Shown here: piece by piece, positions 7,225-14,691 of the stretch
Position numbering within the stretch: the stretch's first letter is position 1
Layout of the letters: every line of letters starts with the position of its first letter
NCBI GenBank assembly: GCA_031370485.1
Contig: JANMQK010000168.1
Span: forward strand, 1-17,763
Direction of reading: 5' to 3'
DNA from: JANMQK01 sp031370485
GTDB taxonomy: Bacteria; Acidobacteriota; Polarisedimenticolia; Gp22-AA2
Length of the DNA stretch: 17,763 bases
Position numbers and translations under genes: made by a program
The notes under the pieces: generated by a model
Databases searched by the model: none
What the model was told of the DNA's origin: nothing
Seen by the model: only the letters and a program-made list of their open reading frames with translations

Positions 7225-7908
7225 CTAGATATTGTGGCGACCCGCAAGGATTTCCTGGGATCGGAGCATGTCGCGGCGCCGCTCGCGCTGGTTCTGCAGC
7301 TCGGAGGCGACCTGCCTCAGGAGGACGAGCGCGCCCTCGCGGTTGCCCCCCTCGATCTCGCGCGACAGCAGCCGCAACTGCCCCTCGACCGCCTGCAGGG
7401 CGCGCAGGTCGTCCTCGACCCGATCGCGCAGCGAGCGCGCCGCGGTGTTGAACGCCTCTTCCATCTCTTTGAAGTTGTCGTGCTTGCGCAGAGCGAGCCT
7501 GGCGCCCCAGCGGCCGGCCTCGATTTCCTGAAGTCCCCTGGTGACCTTGTGGATGACACCGGCGGTCTTGTGAGTCTCGAGGATCTCGACGACGAACACC
7601 GCCGCGACAAAGATGATGCCGGCTGCGACGAGATAGAGCACCGAGCGGGCGTCGCCCCCCACGCCCCGCCCGGGGATCTTCTGGGCGAGCAGGCGGGCGT
7701 TCTCCTGGCTGAGCAGGTGGAACAGGGCGGCGGAGAACGCCAGCAGGAAGACCATGCCGAGGACGGCGACGAACGCCGTGCGCACCTGGTACCCGGCGTC
7801 GAGGAGGAACACGCGGCGCCGGCCGAGGACCCTTCCCAGCAGCCCGCGTGCCGATTTCGAAACCGGCATGGCGCCGGACATCACGGTGGGTGCGGGTTCG
7901 TCGTGCAT
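7225..7908 (-). CDS. Two-TM membrane protein with HAMP domain and C-terminal coiled coil, no output domain
   Basis: This inner-membrane protein has 227 residues. A cytoplasmic N-terminus of about 40 residues is followed by TM1 (about 43-65), a short periplasmic loop of about 23 residues, TM2 (about 89-110), a HAMP domain (about 111-165; HKVTRGLQEIEAGRWGARL, then HDNFKEMEEAFNTA) and a charged coiled coil to the end. No kinase, cyclase or methyl-accepting domain follows, and the periplasmic loop is too short for a ligand-binding domain. It is therefore a signal relay or scaffold rather than a complete receptor; its partner is not in the window. GGAGGAG lies just before the ATG at 7908, which fixes the start. 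A -10-like TATATT at 7950-7955 (minus) is a possible promoter element without a clear -35. Confidence 0.85.
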   Translation of the reverse strand: MHDEPAPTVMSGAMPVSKSARGLLGRVLGRRRVFLLDAGYQVRTAFVAVLGMVFLLAFSAALFHLLSQENARLLAQKIPGRGVGGDARSVLYLVAAGIIFVAAVFVVEILETHKTAGVIHKVTRGLQEIEAGRWGARLALRKHDNFKEMEEAFNTAARSLRDRVEDDLRALQAVEGQLRLLSREIEGGNREGALVLLRQVASELQNQRERRRDMLRSQEILAGRHNI

Positions 7909-7991
7909 CGCTCCTCCGGGGCGTCGCGCGCGGAGAGCCCCGAGGGCGCAATATAGGGTCCGCCGCGGGATTCTGCTACAGTCCGCTGCCT

Positions 7992-8681
7992 ATGAGCGAG
8001 GGACTCACCGCCCTGCTGCTGGGGGGGGCCTTCCTGGGTCTGTCGATCGCGGCGCCCATCGGCCCCGTCAATCTCGAGATGATCGACAGGGGGCTCCGCC
8101 ATGGGTTCCGCGCGGCCTTCATGGTCGGCCTGGGCTCGACCATCGCCGACCTGATCTACATCGGCATCGCGTATGCGGGGGCCGATCCGTTGTCCCACCA
8201 GGGATGGGCCCGTGTCGTCCTGTTCGCGGGCGGGGCGCTGGTCCTGGTATACCTGGGCGCGGGGGCGCTGCGCGCGGCCTGGAAGGCGCAGCCGCTGCCC
8301 GCCGGCGGGAGCGACGGCGCGGGGGAGGGCGTTCGGGGCGCCGCGGGGGGCGCTGCGGGAGAGGACCGGCGCGTGGGACGTGGAGCGTTCGCCGCCGGCT
8401 TTCTGATTACATTGATGAATCCCATGACCATAGCCTTCTGGCTCGGCATCCTGGCGGCCGCCCTGGCCGCGCGCCCACGAGCGTCTCTTCCGGTCGAGGT
8501 GGCCTACGTGGCATCGCTGATCGCGGGATGCATGATCTGGGTCCTTCTGCTGTCGTTCCTGCTGCACCGGGGCCGCCGTCTGATCCGGGGTCCGGTCATG
8601 CGGGTTCTGTCGGCGGCGGCCGGGCTGGCCCTCATCGGATTCGGTGTCCATTTCGCGATCAAGGCGCTCGGGTCGTCGTGA
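7992..8681 (+). CDS. LysE-family translocator (amino-acid/metabolite exporter)
   Basis: This is a 229-residue inner-membrane protein of the LysE/RhtB family. The opening helix and loop, APIGPVNLEMIDRGLRHGF, then MVGLGSTIADLIYIGIAYAG, is the family signature. The second half carries ITLMNPMTIAFWLGILAAAL, with the conserved NP. A Gly/Ala-rich linker (about residues 107-130) separates the halves, as usual. The ATG at 7992 is the first in the conserved part. It has no SD, and an extended -10-like TGCTACAGT (7974-7982) ends only 9 nt before it, so the mRNA could be nearly leaderless. It heads a plus-strand run with the M49-like peptidase (35-nt gap) and the GNAT gene. Amino-acid export is the family role; the substrate is not predictable. 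Confidence 0.9.
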   Translation: MSEGLTALLLGGAFLGLSIAAPIGPVNLEMIDRGLRHGFRAAFMVGLGSTIADLIYIGIAYAGADPLSHQGWARVVLFAGGALVLVYLGAGALRAAWKAQPLPAGGSDGAGEGVRGAAGGAAGEDRRVGRGAFAAGFLITLMNPMTIAFWLGILAAALAARPRASLPVEVAYVASLIAGCMIWVLLLSFLLHRGRRLIRGPVMRVLSAAAGLALIGFGVHFAIKALGSS

Positions 8682-8716
8682 ACCCGCGCGTTGTTCGCTA
8701 CGTTTCGGAGGCTCGA

Positions 8717-10384
8717 ATGAAGCTGGCAGGCACCCTCGTGATTCTCTTCCCCGCGCTCGTGCTGCTCGCCGCGCCGGCGCGCGCGGCCGGCGCGCCGATG
8801 GCGAAAGACGAGGGAGATATCCGCGCCCGGCTCGCCGCCTACGCCCCGGTGGCGCTGCAGGCCGACCTGACCGCCCTGAGTCCGAGCGACCGCGAGGGGC
8901 TGGCGAAGATCGCGGCCGCCGTGCGCGCGGTGGACGCCATCTACTGGAAACAGCTGGGGCGCCAGGCCCTCGAGGCGCGCCAGGCGTTCGAGAATGCGTC
9001 CGATCCGCTGGACCGGCTCTACCGTGATTTCGTCCTGATCAACTATGGACCGTTCGACGTGCGAAACGACTACGAGCGGTTCGTCGAGACCGGCCGCGGG
9101 GGGCCGAGGCTGCCGGGCGCCGGCTTCTACCCGGAAGACATGACCCGGAAGGAATTCGAGGCCCGGATCCAGACCGACCCGGAGCTCAAGGAGGAATTCG
9201 AGAAGCCGACCACCGTCATCCGTCGGGTGGACGGCGTCCTGGTGGCCATCCCGTACCAGAGGCTCTACCTCGAAGATCTCAAGACCGCCGCCCGGGCGCT
9301 CAAGGAGGCGGCCGCGCTGGTCGACAGCGCTTCCTTGCGGCGCTACCTGTCGCTGCGCGCGGAGGCGCTGCTCGGGGGGGATTTCTACGCATCCGACATT
9401 GCATGGCTCGAGGTCAAGGACAATCTCATCGACGTGGTAATCGGGCCGGCCGAGACCTACGACGACCTGCTTCTGGGGCTGAAGGCGTCCTACGAGGGGG
9501 CGGCGCTGATCAAGGATGTCGCGGCGAGCCGGGCGCTCGAGGTCTACAAGCAGCACCTCGACGCGATCTCGCGGGCGTTGCCGGTCGACGAGCGCTACAA
9601 GAAGGCGAGTGTCGGCACCGGCAACGTGATCGAGGTCGTGGATGTCGTCCGGTTCGGCGGGGAATTCAACGCGGGGATCAAGACCGTCGCCGCGTCCCTC
9701 CCGAACGACGAGCGGGTCATCCAGGAGAAAGGGGCGAAAAAGCAGATCTACAAGAACGTCCTCGAGGCAAAGTTCGACGCCATCCTCAGGCACATGGCGC
9801 CCCTCTTCCTGCCGAAGAAGCAATGGCCCCTGGTCACGCGCGAGGCGTTCGTGACCAACGTGCTGCTGCACGAGCTGTCCCACACCCTGGGGGTCGACTA
9901 CGTCGCCGGCGCCGGCGGCCTCACCGTGCGCAAGGCGCTCAAGGATCTGTACGCGACTATCGAAGAAGCGAAGGCCGACGTGGTCGGGATTTACAGCCTG
10001 GGCTATCTCAAAGAGAAGGAGATCTTCTCGGAGGACGAGGTGCAGGAGGGCTACGCCACCTACCTGGCCAGCATATTCCGCTCCATCCGGTTTGGCGCCG
10101 TCGAGGCGCACGGTCAGGGGAACGCCCTGCAGCTTGAATACCTCATCCGCGAAGGCGCCATTCAGCACGACCCGAAAAAGGGGGAGTTCTCGATCCAGCC
10201 GAAGAAGTTCGAGCCGGCGATCGCGAAGCTGGCGAAAGAGCTTCTCGAGATCGAGGGGACCGGGGACTACGCCCGCGCCCAGGCGCTGCTAATGACATTT
10301 GGAAAGCTCGATCCTTCGATCGTGGAGGCGCTCAAGCGGTGCGAGGCGATCCCGGTCGATGTGACCTTCACCTATCCGCTCTGA
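8717..10384 (+). CDS. Exported M49-like zinc metallopeptidase (DPP III / NUDT3 C-domain-related)
   Basis: This 555-residue protein has a signal peptide (MKLAGTLVILFPALVLLAAP, then ARAAGAP; cut near residues 23-25). It is related to dipeptidyl-peptidase III (M49) and to the peptidase-like domain joined to Nudix hydrolase 3. The zinc site is H385-E-L-S-H389 in LLHELSHTLGVDY, with the third ligand in ATIEEAKADVVGIYSLGYL (E416/E417). Classic M49 enzymes have HEXXXH; this one has HEXXH, one residue shorter. The EEAKAD-x-VG segment is what ties it to the family. The ATG at 8717 follows GGAGG (8707-8711) by 5 nt. It is probably periplasmic or secreted and cleaves short peptides. It sits between an amino-acid exporter and an acetyltransferase in the same operon. 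Family membership is likely; substrate specificity is unknown. Confidence 0.85.
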   Translation: MKLAGTLVILFPALVLLAAPARAAGAPMAKDEGDIRARLAAYAPVALQADLTALSPSDREGLAKIAAAVRAVDAIYWKQLGRQALEARQAFENASDPLDRLYRDFVLINYGPFDVRNDYERFVETGRGGPRLPGAGFYPEDMTRKEFEARIQTDPELKEEFEKPTTVIRRVDGVLVAIPYQRLYLEDLKTAARALKEAAALVDSASLRRYLSLRAEALLGGDFYASDIAWLEVKDNLIDVVIGPAETYDDLLLGLKASYEGAALIKDVAASRALEVYKQHLDAISRALPVDERYKKASVGTGNVIEVVDVVRFGGEFNAGIKTVAASLPNDERVIQEKGAKKQIYKNVLEAKFDAILRHMAPLFLPKKQWPLVTREAFVTNVLLHELSHTLGVDYVAGAGGLTVRKALKDLYATIEEAKADVVGIYSLGYLKEKEIFSEDEVQEGYATYLASIFRSIRFGAVEAHGQGNALQLEYLIREGAIQHDPKKGEFSIQPKKFEPAIAKLAKELLEIEGTGDYARAQALLMTFGKLDPSIVEALKRCEAIPVDVTFTYPL

Positions 10385-10397
10385 CGTTGGAGGCCCC

Positions 10398-11378
10398 ATG
10401 CGGGTGAGACCGGCCGGACGCGGGGAGATCGAGCAGGTGCTCGGCGAGAGCCACGCGATCTGGAGCCGGGGGCTGGACCTCGCGGCCTACACCTCGTTCA
10501 ACCTGGCGCAGATCGAATCGCCGTGGGGCCGCGAGCGCTACCGATTCCTGGTCGGTGTCGACGAGGGGGGTGCCATCCTCGCCGCCTTGAAGCTCTACAC
10601 GCTGCCGGCGCTTTGCGAAGGCCGCGCGGTGCGGGTGGCCGGGATCGGGGCGGTATTCACGTCCCCCGCGCGGCGCGGACGGGGTCACGCAAGTGAACTT
10701 CTCGAACGGGCGCTCGAGGGGGTCCGCTCCGAAGGGTACGGCCTGGCGCTACTGTTCTCTGAGATTGGGGAAGAGTTCTACGCGGCGCGCGGGTTCAAGC
10801 GGCTCCCGGCGAGCGAGGTGGCGTGCAAAACGACCCTGCCGGCGCCCTGGCCCCACGAGCCGGCCTGGGTGCGGGGGCCCGATCTCGTCCGGTCCCTTCC
10901 CGGCCTGAGACCGTTCCGCGACGAAGATCTCGAGGCGCTGATCGAGATCCACGACGGCGAGGACGCGGGAAGGCGGTTCCGCATCGAGCGCGACCGCTCC
11001 GCCTGGGAGCAGATTCTCTTGAAGATGGGGCCCGGCCTGTTCTGGGTTGTCGAGGAGAAAGGCCGCGTCGCCGCCTACGCCCTCCTCGAAGAGAACCCGG
11101 GGACGTTGCGCTGGCGCGAGCATGGGGCGCGGCCCGAGGCGTCGGACCGCCTGGCCGATCTTTTCTGGTGCGCCCTCGCCCGGGCGAGAGTCCGCGGGCT
11201 GCCTCGTCTTGAAGCGTGGTTCCTGCCGGTCGAGGTCACGGGCAGGCCGCTTTACCCGGTGGCGCGCCGGCGCCGCGATGACCCGGTCGCGATGGTGCGC
11301 CCGCTCGACCCCGCCCTATCGATCCCGGCCTTCGAGAACGAGGAGGAGTGTCTTTTGTGGGAACTCGACAGCTTCTAA
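10398..11378 (+). CDS. GNAT-family N-acetyltransferase, probably two-domain
   Basis: This cytoplasmic 326-residue protein has a GNAT domain in its first half. The acetyl-CoA-binding motif A reads IGAVFTSPARRGRGHASELL (about 83-102), with the R-R-G-R-G-H-A pyrophosphate loop, and F128-YAARGF134 is the usual motif B end. The second half (about 165-326) has beta-alpha patterns (RPFRDEDLEALIEIH, LFWVVEEKGRVAAYALLEE) like a second, degenerate GNAT fold without an intact loop, as in Eis-like and some mycothiol synthase-type proteins. TTGGAGG lies before the ATG, and the gap from the peptidase is 13 nt. The substrate is unknown; modification of a peptide, amine or drug is possible. It ends three bases from the convergent stop of the small coiled-coil gene. 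Confidence 0.88.
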   Translation: MRVRPAGRGEIEQVLGESHAIWSRGLDLAAYTSFNLAQIESPWGRERYRFLVGVDEGGAILAALKLYTLPALCEGRAVRVAGIGAVFTSPARRGRGHASELLERALEGVRSEGYGLALLFSEIGEEFYAARGFKRLPASEVACKTTLPAPWPHEPAWVRGPDLVRSLPGLRPFRDEDLEALIEIHDGEDAGRRFRIERDRSAWEQILLKMGPGLFWVVEEKGRVAAYALLEENPGTLRWREHGARPEASDRLADLFWCALARARVRGLPRLEAWFLPVEVTGRPLYPVARRRRDDPVAMVRPLDPALSIPAFENEEECLLWELDSF

Positions 11379-11381
11379 GTG

Positions 11382-11666
11382 TCAGGGGACGCGCTTCCGG
11401 GCCTCGGCGAGATCCTTCTCCAGCTTTTCCTTCTTCACCATCAAAGCGCTCACGTCGCCGGTCGTGTCCATCCCGGTCATCCCGGCGGACCGCCCGGCCT
11501 GATCGATCTGCGACTTGATCGCGGCGAGCTGATCCTCGAGATCCTTGATGGTCTTCTCCTCGGCGCTCATCTGCGGCGGGAACAGTGAGATGGTCCCCGT
11601 GCGGAGGTAGTTCACGCCAAGCCACGCGGCCACGACCACGACGACCAGCACGACGAACTTCTTCAT
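11382..11666 (-). CDS. Small membrane-anchored coiled-coil protein
   Basis: This is a 94-residue protein I do not recognise. MKKFVVLVVVVVAAWLGVNY is one N-terminal transmembrane segment or uncleaved signal anchor. After a short linker (SLFPPQMSAEE) come two charged heptad-like helices, KTIKDLEDQLAAIKSQID and LMVKKEKLEKDLAEARKRV, split by a Gly/Met/Thr-rich turn. This suggests a helical hairpin in the periplasm. An SD of GGAGGAGGT lies just before the ATG at 11666. The gene begins 33 nt after the 3' CCA of the selenocysteine tRNA, with no terminator between, so both are probably one transcript from the promoter at 11811-11839. Its link to selenium is not shown by its sequence; it has no in-frame UGA. 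Confidence 0.8.
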   Translation of the reverse strand: MKKFVVLVVVVVAAWLGVNYLRTGTISLFPPQMSAEEKTIKDLEDQLAAIKSQIDQAGRSAGMTGMDTTGDVSALMVKKEKLEKDLAEARKRVP

Positions 11667-11699
11667 CGCGACCTCCTCCTCATGGACGATGGTGACGGA

Positions 11700-11797
11700 T
11701 GGCGGAAGCGTGTGGGAATCGAACCCACCGAAGCCGGGTTCCCCCGGCTCCCAACGGATTTGAAGTCCGCGCAGGACACCAGCCCCGATTCGCTTCC
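11700..11797 (-). tRNA. selC: tRNA-Sec (UCA anticodon)
   Basis: This 98-nt gene on the minus strand begins GGAAGCGA and ends ACGCTTCC-G-CCA, with CCA encoded. The anticodon arm GCGGA-CTTCAAA-TCCGT carries TCA, which reads UGA. The D arm has a 6-bp stem (CGGGGC/GTCCTG) and a four-base loop. The variable arm is long, with a 7-bp stem AGCCGGG/CCCGGCT. The T arm is GTGGG-TTCGATT-CCCAC. Acceptor stem plus T stem give the 8+5 pattern of bacterial tRNA-Sec, though the eighth acceptor pair is an A-A mismatch. The tRNA is charged with serine, converted by SelA and delivered by SelB at recoded UGA codons. No selA, selB or selD lies in the window. Confidence 0.96.
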
Positions 11798-11810
11798 GTT
11801 CCCGGCGGGT

Positions 11811-11839
11811 AGTGTAGGAGAACGGGGCGGGACTGTCCA
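11811..11839 (-). promoter_or_regulatory. Promoter of selC
   Basis: On the minus strand TGGACA (11834-11839; five of six) and TACACT (11811-11816; four of six) are spaced by 17 bp. Transcription would start near 11804, about 7 nt before the mature tRNA 5' end. Confidence 0.55.
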
Positions 11840-11862
11840 CCGGCGCGCGCCGTCCGACAGCG

Positions 11863-11868
11863 TATAAT
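11863..11868 (+). promoter_or_regulatory. Possible -10 element of the ETF-QO operon
   Basis: A perfect TATAAT lies 20 nt before the ATG and just ahead of the GGAGGGGGG SD. No convincing -35 is found at 16-18 bp upstream, so the promoter may need an activator or be used weakly. Confidence 0.4.
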
Positions 11869-11888
11869 GGCGCCCTTCTGGAGGGGGG

Positions 11889-13583
11889 ATGGCCGAGGAG
11901 TCGCAGCGGGACAGCCTGGACGTCGATATTCTGTTCGTCGGAGGGGGGCCGGCAGGTCTGGCGGGCGCCATCCGGCTGCGCCAGTTGCTCAAGGCGCACA
12001 ACGAGGAGGTCGAGCGGGCGGGCACGGGAAAGAAGCTCGATCTCTCGGTCGCGGTCCTCGACAAGGGGCGTGAGATCGGCTCGCACGGCATCTCCGGGGC
12101 GGTCCTCGACCCGCGCGCGCTGCGCGAGCTTTGCCCCGACTTCGAAAAGCAGGGCTGCCCCGTCGAGTCGAAGGTGACCGACGACAGCGTATGGTTTCTG
12201 ACCTCGGGCCGAGCCCTCCCCCTGCCGATCGTCCCCCCGCCGCTTCGCAATCACGGCAACTACGTAGCATCCCTTGGCAAGGTCGTCCGCTGGATGGCTG
12301 CGAAGGCCGAATCAGAGGGGGTCGATCTCTTCCCCGGCTTCGCCGCGGCGGAGCCGCTCGTCGAGGGGGACCGGGTGGTCGGTGTCCGGACCGGCGACCG
12401 GGGAATCGACCGCCACGGCAAGAAGCGGGGCAACTACGAGGCGGGGATCGACATCCGCGCCAAGCTCACGATCCTGTGCGAGGGGCCGCGCGGGACGCTG
12501 ACCAAGGTCCTGGCCGAAAAGTTCCGCCTGGACGCCGGCCGGCACCCGCAAGTCTATGCGGTCGGCATCAAGGAGGTCTGGGAATGCCCGGCGGGCGTCG
12601 TGAAGCCGGGCCGCGTCATCCACACGATGGGCTTCCCGCTTGATAGAAGGACGTTCGGCGGGGCCTTCATCTACGGGATGGGGGAGAACCTTCTCGACAT
12701 CGGGCTGGTGGTTGGGCTCGATTATCTCGACCCGCGCCTCGACCCGCACCACCTGTTCCAGCGGCTGAAGACCCACCCGTCGATCAGCCCGATGCTGCGC
12801 GGCGCGAAGGTGCTGTCCTATGGCGCCAAGGCGATCCCGGAGGGGGGCTGGTACTCGATGCCGCGGCCCTATCTTGGCGGCTGTCTCATCGCCGGGGATT
12901 CCGCCTCGATGCTGAACTCGATGCGCCTGAAGGGAATCCACACCGCCATGAAGGCGGGGATGCTGGCCGCCGAGGTGGCGCTGGAGGCGATCGTGGCCGG
13001 CGACACCTCGGCGCCATTCCTGGCGTGCTACGAGGAGAGGTTCAAGAAGTCCTGGGCGGGGCGCGAGCTGTGGCGGGTGCGCAACTTCCACGCCGGGTTC
13101 GCGGGGGGGATCGTGCCGGGGCTTTTTCACAGTGCGCTGCAGATGATCACGGGAGGGCGCGGGCTGAAAGATCCCCTGCCGGTCGAGCCGGGGCACGCCC
13201 GCATGCGGATGCTCACCGCCGAGTACGGCGCGACACCGCCGCCCGATATCGAGCCGAAGTATGACAACCTCCTCACCTTCGACAAGCTCACCGACGTTTT
13301 TCATTCCGGCACGAAGCATGACGAAGATCAGCCGGCGCACCTCCATGTGGCCGACACCTCCATCTGCGAGACGCGCTGCGCCGAGGAGTACGACAACCCC
13401 TGCCGCCACTTCTGCCCGGCGGCGGTCTACGAGATGGTCCCGAAAGAGGGCGGCGGCAAACGGCTGCAGATCAACGCCAGCAACTGCGTCCACTGCAAGA
13501 CCTGCGACATCATGGACCCTTATCAAATCATCACCTGGGTGCCGCCCGAGGGGGGCGGCGGCCCGGAATACGTGAAGCTGTAG
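11889..13583 (+). CDS. etfQO: Electron transfer flavoprotein-ubiquinone oxidoreductase (ETF-QO)
   Basis: This 564-residue membrane-associated enzyme passes electrons from reduced ETF to the quinone pool, so it links fatty-acid and amine or amino-acid dehydrogenases to respiration. The FAD-binding loop is FVGGGPAGLAGAI (about residues 16-28). The central region has the family's GISGAVLDPRAL and MPRPYLGGCLIAGDSASML segments. The [4Fe-4S] cluster ligands are C509, C533, C536 and C539, in NCVHCKTCDIMDPYQIITW; spacing agrees closely with the human enzyme. Length matches the bacterial family. The ATG at 11889 follows GGAGGGGGG. It heads a run with the DUF21-CBS gene 24 nt downstream. No etfA or etfB is in the window, so its electron donor is encoded elsewhere. 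Confidence 0.97.
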   Translation: MAEESQRDSLDVDILFVGGGPAGLAGAIRLRQLLKAHNEEVERAGTGKKLDLSVAVLDKGREIGSHGISGAVLDPRALRELCPDFEKQGCPVESKVTDDSVWFLTSGRALPLPIVPPPLRNHGNYVASLGKVVRWMAAKAESEGVDLFPGFAAAEPLVEGDRVVGVRTGDRGIDRHGKKRGNYEAGIDIRAKLTILCEGPRGTLTKVLAEKFRLDAGRHPQVYAVGIKEVWECPAGVVKPGRVIHTMGFPLDRRTFGGAFIYGMGENLLDIGLVVGLDYLDPRLDPHHLFQRLKTHPSISPMLRGAKVLSYGAKAIPEGGWYSMPRPYLGGCLIAGDSASMLNSMRLKGIHTAMKAGMLAAEVALEAIVAGDTSAPFLACYEERFKKSWAGRELWRVRNFHAGFAGGIVPGLFHSALQMITGGRGLKDPLPVEPGHARMRMLTAEYGATPPPDIEPKYDNLLTFDKLTDVFHSGTKHDEDQPAHLHVADTSICETRCAEEYDNPCRHFCPAAVYEMVPKEGGGKRLQINASNCVHCKTCDIMDPYQIITWVPPEGGGGPEYVKL

Positions 13584-13607
13584 ACGGCCGCAGTTCGAGG
13601 AGACCCG

Positions 13608-14681
13608 ATGATGGATCCGCACGTGGCTTTCTATCTCGTCCTTGCCATCCTTCTGGTCGGGGGCAACGCCTTCTTCGTGGCCGCCGAGTTCGCCATCGTC
13701 AAGGTCCGGGCCACGCGCATCGAGGAGATGGCGTCCTCGGGGCTCCCGGGGTCGGCCCTGGCCCGCGAAATGGTGTCGAACCTGGGCCAGTATCTCTCCG
13801 CCTGTCAGATGGGGATCACCATGGTCAGCCTCGGTCTCGGCTGGGTGGGCGAGGCGGCGTTCGCCGGGCTCCTCGAGCCGCTGCTGACGGGTCTCGGTCC
13901 CCTGGCCGCGCCCGCCGCCCACAGCCTCGCGCTCACGGGCGCCTTCGTGATCATCACGACACTGCACATCGTTCTCGGAGAGCAGGTCCCGAAGTACCTG
14001 GCCATCCGCAGACCGGGGAAGGTCGTGCGCTTCCTGGCCCTGCCCCTGACCATCTTCAACCGCGTCTTCTATCCGGCGCTGTGGCTTTTGAACGCCACTG
14101 CCGACGGGATCTTGAGCCTCATGGGGATGCCTAGGACGGAAGAGCCGACGATTTCGGAGAACGAGCTGCGCCTGCTGTTCGCGGAGTCGATCCGGAAGGG
14201 GATCATCACGTCGAGCGAGGCCGAGATCATGGACCGCGCCACCCGCTTCGCCGACCGGACGGCCAAAGACGTCATGGTCCCGCTCGACCGTGTCGTCACC
14301 TGGTCGCTTGCCCGTCCGGTGGATGAGAACCTGGCCCTGGCGCGCGAGGAGAAGCACACGCGCTACCCGGTCTACGACCCGGAGCGCAAGGACCTGGTCG
14401 GCGTGATCAACCTGAAAGCGCTGGCGCTCCTGAGCGACCAGGAGGCCCAGAAGATGCACGAATCGGGGGTGCTCAAGGAGCTTGTGCGGGTCCCCGAGGA
14501 GCGGCGGATCGACCAGGTCCTCAAGGAGATGCGCCGGCGGCGCCTGCACATGGCAGCGGTTGTCAATTCCGAAGGCCGGGCCGTCGGCGTCCTCACGATG
14601 GAGGACATCATCGAGGAGATTTTCGGGGAGATCGAAGACGAGTTCGACAGCACGCAGGCGCCCGAGCCGCACCGGGCCTGA
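13608..14681 (+). CDS. DUF21/CBS-pair (CNNM/CorC-like) membrane protein without CorC_HlyC domain
   Basis: This 357-residue protein belongs to the CNNM/CorC (hemolysin C-like) group of proposed Mg2+ or Co2+ transporters. Residues 1-190 form the DUF21 membrane domain (LVGGNAFFVAAEFAIVKVR, QYLSACQMGITMVSLGLGW). An acidic helical bundle follows, then a CBS pair (about 210-335; KDVMVPLDRVV, VVNSEGRAVGVLTMEDIIEE). The chain ends at EIEDEFDSTQ plus a few residues. The C-terminal CorC_HlyC domain of about 80 residues found in many relatives is absent. The stop is a plain TGA directly followed by the next gene's SD, so this looks natural rather than broken. ATGs at 13608 and 13611 are tandem, after GAGGAG. 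The family link is firm; the transported ion is inferred. Confidence 0.92.
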   Translation: MMDPHVAFYLVLAILLVGGNAFFVAAEFAIVKVRATRIEEMASSGLPGSALAREMVSNLGQYLSACQMGITMVSLGLGWVGEAAFAGLLEPLLTGLGPLAAPAAHSLALTGAFVIITTLHIVLGEQVPKYLAIRRPGKVVRFLALPLTIFNRVFYPALWLLNATADGILSLMGMPRTEEPTISENELRLLFAESIRKGIITSSEAEIMDRATRFADRTAKDVMVPLDRVVTWSLARPVDENLALAREEKHTRYPVYDPERKDLVGVINLKALALLSDQEAQKMHESGVLKELVRVPEERRIDQVLKEMRRRRLHMAAVVNSEGRAVGVLTMEDIIEEIFGEIEDEFDSTQAPEPHRA

Positions 14682-14691
14682 GGAGGGGTGC

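Noticed and set aside
11700..11797. selC as an integration site of a genomic island
   Set aside because: No integrase, direct repeat of the tRNA end or foreign cargo is visible on either side.
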